DNA from: CAVZTX01 sp963778375
GTDB lineage: Bacteria > Chloroflexota > Ktedonobacteria > Ktedonobacterales > Ktedonobacteraceae
DNA length: 18,942 nucleotides
Direction of reading: 5' to 3'
Assembly: GCA_963778375.1 (NCBI GenBank)
Contig: CAVZTX010000033.1
Span: 1 to 18,942, forward strand
How positions within the stretch are numbered: position 1 is the first letter of the stretch; every line of letters begins with the position of its first letter. Under the pieces are notes generated by a model that was not told where the DNA came from, ran no database searches, and was given only the letters and a program-made list of their open reading frames with translations. Of this stretch, positions 14,329-18,942 are shown piece by piece. The position numbers and the translations under genes are program-made.

Positions 14329-15306
14329 ATGCCAGAGAACCTGCTCGAGGTAAATAATCTTAAAACCTACTTCTTTACACGTTCAGGAGTAGTAAAAGCC
14401 GTCAATAATGTTTCCTTTACGATAAAACCAGGCCAGACATTAGGTGTGGTAGGAGAAAGTGGTTGTGGTAAAAGCGTTACGGCTCTCTCCGTGATGCGCC
14501 TGGTGGCGAATCCTCCGGGTAAAATCGTTGGCGGTGAAATCAACTTTAATGGTGAGAACATCCTAGAAAAGAACAGGGGTGAACTTACCGAGATGCGCGG
14601 CAGCAAAATCTCTATGATCTTCCAGGATCCAATGACATCGCTAAATCCAGTATTTACGGTCGGCTTCCAGATCGCCGAGACGGTCAAACGTCATCGTAAA
14701 GATTTCAGCAATGATCAGGCATGGAAACGTGCCGTCGAAATGCTCGACCTGGTACGTATCCCAGATGCCAAACGGCGCTCAAAGAATTATCCACATGAAT
14801 TTAGTGGTGGCATGCGTCAACGTGTCATGATCGCCATTGCTCTCGCATGTAATCCACAGTTGCTGATTGCCGATGAGCCGACGACTGCCCTTGATGTGAC
14901 GATTCAAGCTCAGGTGCTCGAACTCATGAATGGCCTTTCAAAAGAATTTGGTACAGCCGTGATGCTGATCAGTCATGACCTGGGAGTAGTTGCTGGAACG
15001 TGCCAGCATGTTAATGTGATGTATGCTGGACATGTGGTAGAATCCGCTCCGGTCAAGCAGATTTTTGAAACCCCTGCGCATCCATACACAGTCGGGTTGC
15101 TGCACTCTATTCCGCGCCTCGATGACCAACGAGGTATCAAACTCACGCCCATCAAGGGACAACCGCCCGATCTATCCAACCCACCGGTTGGCTGTCCTTA
15201 CGCTCCACGTTGTCCTAAAGTGCAAAACCGTTGCCGGACAGAACGTCCAGAATTAATGCCAGTAGGTCGTGGCGAACAAGTAGCGGCCTGTTTCTACCCA
15301 GATTAA
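14329..15306 (+). CDS. ABC importer ATPase, DppD/OppD type
   Basis: The 325-residue product is one of the two nucleotide-binding subunits. Walker A is GESGCGKS (42-49), Q-loop FQDPMTS (98-104), signature FSGGMRQ (158-164), Walker B LLIADEP (178-184) and H-loop His216 in ISHDLGVV. The C-terminal oligopeptide-transporter domain carries Cys289, 295, 302 and 321 (C-x5-C-x6-C-x18-C), the pattern known to hold a [4Fe-4S] cluster in studied DppD proteins. I chose the ATG at 14329 because GGAG lies eight bases upstream; a GTG at 14311, overlapping the previous stop, would place this site inside the gene. It is the third gene of the operon and pairs with the ATPase 16 bases downstream. Confidence 0.96.
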   Translation: MPENLLEVNNLKTYFFTRSGVVKAVNNVSFTIKPGQTLGVVGESGCGKSVTALSVMRLVANPPGKIVGGEINFNGENILEKNRGELTEMRGSKISMIFQDPMTSLNPVFTVGFQIAETVKRHRKDFSNDQAWKRAVEMLDLVRIPDAKRRSKNYPHEFSGGMRQRVMIAIALACNPQLLIADEPTTALDVTIQAQVLELMNGLSKEFGTAVMLISHDLGVVAGTCQHVNVMYAGHVVESAPVKQIFETPAHPYTVGLLHSIPRLDDQRGIKLTPIKGQPPDLSNPPVGCPYAPRCPKVQNRCRTERPELMPVGRGEQVAACFYPD

Positions 15307-15322
15307 AGGGGAAAGGATATCC

Positions 15323-16327
15323 ATGGCGCAAGAATTAGCAACGCCGGCATCGACAGGAACGACCCTGGTTGATGTCAAAGGCTTAAAAGTCTATTTCCCC
15401 ATTAAAGGGGGTATTCTCAATCAGACCATTGCTCACGTCAAAGCAGTCGACGGCGTTGATTTTTTTATCAAACGTGGCGAGACGCTGGGCCTGGTAGGAG
15501 AAAGCGGCTGCGGCAAATCGACGACAGGACGGGCAATCCTTCAATTGATTAAACCTACGGCAGGTAGTGTGAAATTAGATGGAGTTGAACTAACAAGCCT
15601 CTCGGCAAACGGGGTTCGCAAAACGCGCGAGAAGATGCAGATGGTGTTCCAGGACCCCTACAGTTCACTCAATCCTCGTTTCACAATCGGCCAGAGTATC
15701 TCAGAGCCACTACAGAATTTCAACCGGGGCAACCCACAAGAGATCCGCGATCAGGTCGAGCACTTACTCGAGGTAGTAGGACTGAACCCATTCGTTGTCA
15801 ACCGTTTCGCACACGAGTTTAGCGGAGGTCAACGCCAGCGCATTGGTATCGCACGCGCACTAGCTTTGCATCCTTCCTTCATTGTAGCCGACGAGCCGGT
15901 ATCGGCCCTTGACGTGTCGATCCAGGCACAGGTGTTGAACCTTTTAGAAGATTTGCAGGAAGAGTTTGGCCTCACCTATCTGTTTGTTGCACATAACCTT
16001 TCGGTGGTGAAACATATCAGTGATCGAGTGGCAGTGATGTATCTTGGGCGTGTGGCAGAACTGGCCAAGAGTGAAGACTTGTACGAGCTGCCCCTGCATC
16101 CCTATACGCAGGCCTTGCTTTCAGCTATTCCCGTACCTGATCCCGAGGTCGAGGCGAAACGAAAACGTATTATCCTTGAAGGTGACGTACCGAGTCCTGT
16201 CAATCCGCCTTCTGGCTGTAACTTCCATACTCGTTGTTGGAAAGCACAGCAAGTCTGCCGCGAGGTTATTCCTCCGCTGGAAGAGAAACAGCCAAATCAC
16301 TACGCGGCATGCCATTTCCCTGGATAG
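15323..16327 (+). CDS. ABC importer ATPase, DppF/OppF type
   Basis: The 334-residue product is the second nucleotide-binding subunit. Walker A GESGCGKS (59-66), Q-loop FQDPYSS, signature FSGGQRQ (166-172), Walker B FIVADEP (186-192) and H-loop His224 are all present. The H-loop reads A-H-N-L-S rather than the more usual S/A-H-D-L-S, with Asn after the catalytic His. The C-terminal domain has Cys299, 305, 312 and 330 (C-x5-C-x6-C-x17-C), matching the cluster-type motif of its partner. It has a short N-terminal lead of about 14 residues before the ABC core. GAAAGGA precedes the ATG. It is the last gene of the operon and ends 11 bases from the convergent receiver gene. Confidence 0.96.
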   Translation: MAQELATPASTGTTLVDVKGLKVYFPIKGGILNQTIAHVKAVDGVDFFIKRGETLGLVGESGCGKSTTGRAILQLIKPTAGSVKLDGVELTSLSANGVRKTREKMQMVFQDPYSSLNPRFTIGQSISEPLQNFNRGNPQEIRDQVEHLLEVVGLNPFVVNRFAHEFSGGQRQRIGIARALALHPSFIVADEPVSALDVSIQAQVLNLLEDLQEEFGLTYLFVAHNLSVVKHISDRVAVMYLGRVAELAKSEDLYELPLHPYTQALLSAIPVPDPEVEAKRKRIILEGDVPSPVNPPSGCNFHTRCWKAQQVCREVIPPLEEKQPNHYAACHFPG

Positions 16328-16338
16328 AACAGGCGCGC

Positions 16339-16761
16339 TTAATCATCGTTCTGTCTTTCCAGACGTTTTATACGCGAGAGCAATCTGATGCGCGCCATTA
16401 AATGACGCGCATCAAATGGTTTGACTACATAGTCATCAGCGCCAGCGTCAAAGCCAGCCACTTTATCTTGAAGTGTGGTCAGGGATGTAAGGAGCATGAT
16501 CGGAATACGACGAAGCGGCGAATACGATGTCTTGCGAATAAAGCGGCAGAGATCTAAGCCGCTCTCCTGCCCAAGTAGCACTTCACAAATGAGTACATCC
16601 GGCATACGTTCCTCAAGATATAATTTGGCTTCCATGAGCGATTGAGCATTACGCACAATAAAGCCACTTCCCAAGGCCTGCTGTATCCTACTGCATGCGT
16701 TCGGATCGTTCTCTACGAGGAGAATGTGTAGTGTACGTAATGGCTGGAGTCCACGCACCAT
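16339..16761 (-). CDS. Stand-alone receiver-domain protein with Glu at the phosphoacceptor site
   Basis: The 140-residue product is a single CheY-like receiver domain, LHILLVENDPNACSRIQQAL to about residue 128. The acidic pocket (Glu17, Asp19), Thr92 and Lys114 (VVKPF) are conserved. At the phosphoacceptor position, where most receivers have I-x-D-V/x-L-P, this protein has L-I-C-E-V-L-L, so residue 60 is Glu (codon GAA). It should not be phosphorylated in the usual way and may mimic the active state or be a pseudo-receiver. No output domain follows. It starts 18 bases after the upstream receiver gene's stop, so the two are likely one operon. The ribosome-binding site (AAGG) is rather far from the ATG. 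It is convergent with the transporter operon. Confidence 0.88.
   Translation of the reverse strand: MVRGLQPLRTLHILLVENDPNACSRIQQALGSGFIVRNAQSLMEAKLYLEERMPDVLICEVLLGQESGLDLCRFIRKTSYSPLRRIPIMLLTSLTTLQDKVAGFDAGADDYVVKPFDARHLMARIRLLSRIKRLERQNDD
16386..16414. repeat. Palindrome in the 3' end of the receiver gene
   Basis: TGATGCGCG (16386-16394) and CGCGCATCA (16406-16414) form a 9-base perfect stem with an 11-base loop. It lies within coding sequence, about 60 bases past the last ATPase gene on the opposite strand. It could help end the transporter transcript, but there is no T-tract, and it may be chance. Confidence 0.35.
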
Positions 16762-16779
16762 TCAGTGAAAAAAACCTTG

Positions 16780-17208
16780 CTATTCTCGCTCTGCCTGCGT
16801 CTGCACCAGATAATCCATACGGCGCTGGCGGTCGGCAGGCGTCAGACGTAAGACCCGCTCAATAGCTGCATTCAGCGCGATTGGTTTAAATGGTTTCGTA
16901 AGGTACTCATCAACACCTGAGAGCAAACCGGTCATCTTATCTTCCTCACGCGTCATTGCGCTTAGGATAATCATTGGCGTATTCGCTGTGCGAGTATCTC
17001 CACGTAGGCAACGTACCAACTGATAGCCATCCATGCGTGGCATCTTCACATCGATAATCACGCAATCCGGATGTTCAGCGTAGAAACGCTCTAATCCTTG
17101 TACGCCATCATAAGCGACGACGACTTGATATGCTCCTTGCAGGTTCACAGCATATTTAATCAATTCTACGATGGTCGGATTGTCGTCGATAACCAATACT
17201 TTTTTCAT
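16780..17208 (-). CDS. Stand-alone response regulator receiver protein (CheY-like)
   Basis: The 142-residue product is a single receiver domain. The acidic pair Asp8-Asp9 (VLVIDDNP), phosphoacceptor Asp53 (CVIIDVKMPRMDG), Ser/Thr switch in IILSAMT and Lys in YLTKPFKP are all present, so it should be phosphorylated by a histidine kinase. No kinase gene is in the window. A C-terminal helical stretch (LRLTPADRQRRMDYLVQTQAE) extends past the domain but is too short for an output domain. I chose the ATG at 17208, where AGGGAT is correctly spaced; a start at 17241 would add 11 residues over this site. It is the first gene of a two-receiver operon with its own promoter. Confidence 0.93.
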   Translation of the reverse strand: MKKVLVIDDNPTIVELIKYAVNLQGAYQVVVAYDGVQGLERFYAEHPDCVIIDVKMPRMDGYQLVRCLRGDTRTANTPMIILSAMTREEDKMTGLLSGVDEYLTKPFKPIALNAAIERVLRLTPADRQRRMDYLVQTQAERE

Positions 17209-17278
17209 GATATCCCTGCGATGGTAAGTTGTCTCATACAATACGGCAGTTTATGAAAGGACAGCCCTACCCTTTGGC

Positions 17279-17307
17279 ATTGTAACATAGTTACGTCTCA
17301 CTGCCAA
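17279..17307 (-). promoter_or_regulatory. Sigma-70-type promoter for the receiver operon
   Basis: On the minus strand TTGGCA (17307-17302) and TACAAT (17284-17279) are separated by exactly 17 bases. Transcription would start near 17272, giving a leader of about 64 bases before the ATG at 17208. Confidence 0.7.
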
Positions 17308-17510
17308 CTAAAATTCCTTCAGTACTGGCTCTTTTGCATAAGAACTAGTATCTGTATGGTTTTATCGACCAATGTTCCCATTTCTATAGTGCGATTTCTT
17401 TGCTATTTCTCTCCTTTCACTTTGTGCAAGCAAGCGACGTTTTTGTCAAGGGGGATGAGGACTTGCTACCCGTCTTGTGATTGTATTCTCCGTACTCAGA
17501 AACCAATTTG

Positions 17511-17519
17511 TGCTAGAAT
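17511..17519 (+). promoter_or_regulatory. Extended -10 promoter for the ThiF-like gene
   Basis: TGCTAGAAT is an extended -10 (TGn plus TAGAAT) with no clear -35. Start near 17526 would give a leader of about 40 bases before the ATG at 17568. Confidence 0.4.
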
Positions 17520-17567
17520 AAAGTACACAATATCCGAATTGACCAAGAGATTATGGAGCTAATTGAC

Positions 17568-18599
17568 ATGCCTGCTAGGACTGCATTTGACCGCTATTCA
17601 AGGCAAACTTTATTCACGCCTATTGGTAAGGAGGGACAGGAACGCCTACGGGCATCATCGGTCGCCATTATTGGCTGTGGTGCACTGGGAACCGCGTTTG
17701 CAAATAACTTGTGCCGTGCTGGCGTTGGACGACTGGTAATCGCCGACCGTGACTACATCGAGTTGAACAATTTACAGCGGCAGCTTCTCTTTGATGAGGA
17801 CGATATCGCACAAAGATTGCCAAAAGCGATTGCTGCTGCTCAGAGGCTACGTCGCGTGAATAGCGAAACGCAGATCGAAACGCTGGTCGAAGATATTAAT
17901 GTCGATGGCATTGAATCATTGGTGCAGGATGTAGACCTGGTACTTGATGCAACCGACAACTTTGAAACGCGGTACCTGCTCAATGATACATGTGTGAAAT
18001 ACTTGAAGCCGTGGATATATAGCGCCGTTATTGCCTCCTACGGGGTCACAATGAATATTATCCCTGGTGATACCCCCTGTCTACGCTGCATTTTCCCCGA
18101 TATGCCACTACCCGGGACCACTGCAACCTGCGATACAGCCGGTGTCCTGAATGGGATTGTAGCGGCAATTACTGGCGTTGCCTCCACCGAAGCGCTTAAG
18201 ATTCTGCTGAAGAGTGAGAAGGTGAGTCGAGCAATGTTCTGGATGGATGTGTGGGAGAACACGAGTGAGCGTATGGAGGTGCCACGTCAACCCGATTGCC
18301 CAGCTTGCGGACAGCATTCTTACGAGTTTCTCGATTCGCTCGCTGGGAGCAGTAGCACTAGCCTTTGTGGACGTGATGCTGTACAGGTACGAGGCGGAAG
18401 ACGAGGTCAATCGCTCGATTTAGCAGCGTTAGCCGGGCGACTGCAACCAGTTGGGGAAGTGAGCTACAACCAGTTTCTGTTACGCTTTGTGGTTGATGGC
18501 TACGAGTTGACGGTTTTCCCCGATGCGCGTGCAATCATTAAAGGCACAGACGACCCGCAGGTGGCACGTTCAGTTTACACACGCTATATTGGCATGTGA
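17568..18599 (+). CDS. E1-like ThiF/MoeB/HesA-family adenylyltransferase with C-terminal extension
   Basis: The 343-residue product should adenylate the C-terminal Gly-Gly of a ubiquitin-like sulfur carrier. Family features: RYSRQ (9-13), nucleotide motif GCGALG (36-41), the D-x-D-x-x-E-x-N-N-x-x-RQ run (60-72), DATDNFETRYLLND (127-140), zinc cysteines Cys171/174 (CLRC) and Cys244/247 (CPAC), and Cys188 in TCDTAGVL at the catalytic-loop position. A C-terminal stretch (about 260-343), with SLCGRDAVQV, FLLRFVVDGYELTVFPDARAIIKGT and YTRYIGM, goes beyond the core MoeB/ThiF length and lacks a rhodanese signature. The start at 17568 has GGAG nine bases upstream; an in-frame ATG at 17553 would add five residues. 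No ThiS/MoaD-like carrier is nearby, so pathway assignment is open. Confidence 0.9.
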   Translation: MPARTAFDRYSRQTLFTPIGKEGQERLRASSVAIIGCGALGTAFANNLCRAGVGRLVIADRDYIELNNLQRQLLFDEDDIAQRLPKAIAAAQRLRRVNSETQIETLVEDINVDGIESLVQDVDLVLDATDNFETRYLLNDTCVKYLKPWIYSAVIASYGVTMNIIPGDTPCLRCIFPDMPLPGTTATCDTAGVLNGIVAAITGVASTEALKILLKSEKVSRAMFWMDVWENTSERMEVPRQPDCPACGQHSYEFLDSLAGSSSTSLCGRDAVQVRGGRRGQSLDLAALAGRLQPVGEVSYNQFLLRFVVDGYELTVFPDARAIIKGTDDPQVARSVYTRYIGM

Positions 18600-18605
18600 C
18601 AAAGC

Positions 18606-18633
18606 TTGTACTCCTTATAAGCTATGTTATAAT
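18606..18633 (+). promoter_or_regulatory. Promoter for metG
   Basis: TTGTAC (18606-18611), a 16-base spacer and a perfect TATAAT (18628-18633) with a TGn extension (TGTTATAAT). Transcription would start near 18640, leaving about 44 bases before the ATG. Confidence 0.7.
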
Positions 18634-18683
18634 ACGCAAGATTCATTTGAAACTTATCTTCACCTCTTTTTAAGGGAGTCATT

Positions 18684-18942
18684 ATGACTGAGCATATACT
18701 TGTTTGTGTGGCATGGCCGTATGCAAAAAGTTCTACGCATGTTGGCCAGATTGTTGGTGCCTATCTACCTGCCGATACGTTTGCACGCTATCATCGAATG
18801 AGGGGAAACGCGGTACTGATGGTTTCTGGAAGCGATGAGCATGGTACGCCTATTCTTGTTGATTCAGAGCGTGAAGGTATTACTCCACGAGAATTTGTGG
18901 CACGTTATCACCAGCAAATTTGCGAAGTGTGGGATAGGCTGG
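18684..18942 (+). CDS. metG: Methionyl-tRNA synthetase, 5' part cut by window edge
   Basis: The 86 visible codons are the N-terminus of class I methionyl-tRNA synthetase, which charges tRNA-Met. The nucleotide-binding HIGH region reads VAWPYAKSSTHVGQIVGAYL, so HIGH is H-V-G-Q here. GAYLPADTFARYHRMRGNAVLMVSGSDEHGTP is the typical continuation of the MetRS catalytic domain, and the SGSDEHGTP run is diagnostic. AAGGGAG lies upstream of the ATG. The KMSKS region, zinc knuckle and anticodon-binding domain lie beyond the window, so completeness cannot be judged. The gene has its own promoter and a 84-base gap after the ThiF-like gene. Confidence 0.95.
   Translation, partial: MTEHILVCVAWPYAKSSTHVGQIVGAYLPADTFARYHRMRGNAVLMVSGSDEHGTPILVDSEREGITPREFVARYHQQICEVWDRL

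Larger units (their letters stand above)
17209..17552. other. 344-base divergent intergenic region
   Basis: This region separates the receiver operon (minus) and the ThiF-like gene (plus). It holds a minus-strand promoter at 17279-17307 and an extended -10 for the plus strand at 17511-17519. The middle (about 17340-17460) is AT-rich and I see no gene in it; the 68-codon plus-strand frame at 17356-17562 has no recognisable features. Confidence 0.5.

Noticed and set aside
16328..16338. Intrinsic terminator in the 11-base gap between the last ATPase gene and the receiver gene
   Set aside because: The gap is too short and holds no stem or T-tract; termination must involve coding sequence or factors.
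18684..18942. HIGH motif of metG reads H-V-G-Q
   Set aside because: The last position of HIGH is variable in methionyl-tRNA synthetases; the surrounding residues are canonical, so I do not call it a defect.

Overview
The window looks like a chromosomal segment from a Chloroflexota bacterium, most likely a Ktedonobacteria-type lineage. This is an inference from moderate GC content, many LGN-like 40-residue TPR repeats, a small Cys-rich DUF6788-like protein, lipoprotein-anchored Dpp/Opp binding proteins and dispersed GTAGGGGCG palindromes. No rRNA or tRNA gene, CRISPR array, transposase or phage gene was recognised.

Left part (1-3128): a long-form ribosome hibernation factor (hpf, minus strand), a small DUF6788-like protein, the ribonucleotide reductase repressor nrdR, and a single-domain cyclic-nucleotide-binding protein convergent with nrdR. 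A perfect palindrome fills the gap between the last two. Centre-left (3129-7969): a 739-residue TPR protein behind a good sigma-70-type promoter, then two genes of unknown function. The second of these, of mostly helical character, is broken by a +1 frameshift near its 3' end. A tandem array of REP-like hairpins lies between these two genes and carries duplicated copies of the upstream gene's last codons.

Centre-right (8063-16327): a complete peptide/nickel-class ABC importer. It has two paralogous lipoprotein binding proteins, each apparently its own unit, then a tight operon of two permeases and two ATPases (gaps of 15-17 bases) driven by a near-consensus promoter with a long, structured leader. 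The binding proteins would capture substrate outside the membrane, the permeases form the channel, and the two ATPases power import. Both ATPases keep a four-cysteine C-terminal motif.

Right part (16339-18942): two stand-alone receiver-domain proteins, co-transcribed on the minus strand and convergent with the transporter operon. The second has Glu in place of the phosphoacceptor Asp. They are followed by an E1-like ThiF/MoeB adenylyltransferase and the start of metG, cut by the window edge.

The most notable features are the REP-like family (eight copies, with compensatory changes in the stems), the tandem array that duplicates a gene end, the frameshifted gene, the Asp-to-Glu receiver, and a TPR protein that ends like a CHAT-protease partner but has no CHAT domain. 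I see no clear multi-gene system that is wholly new.
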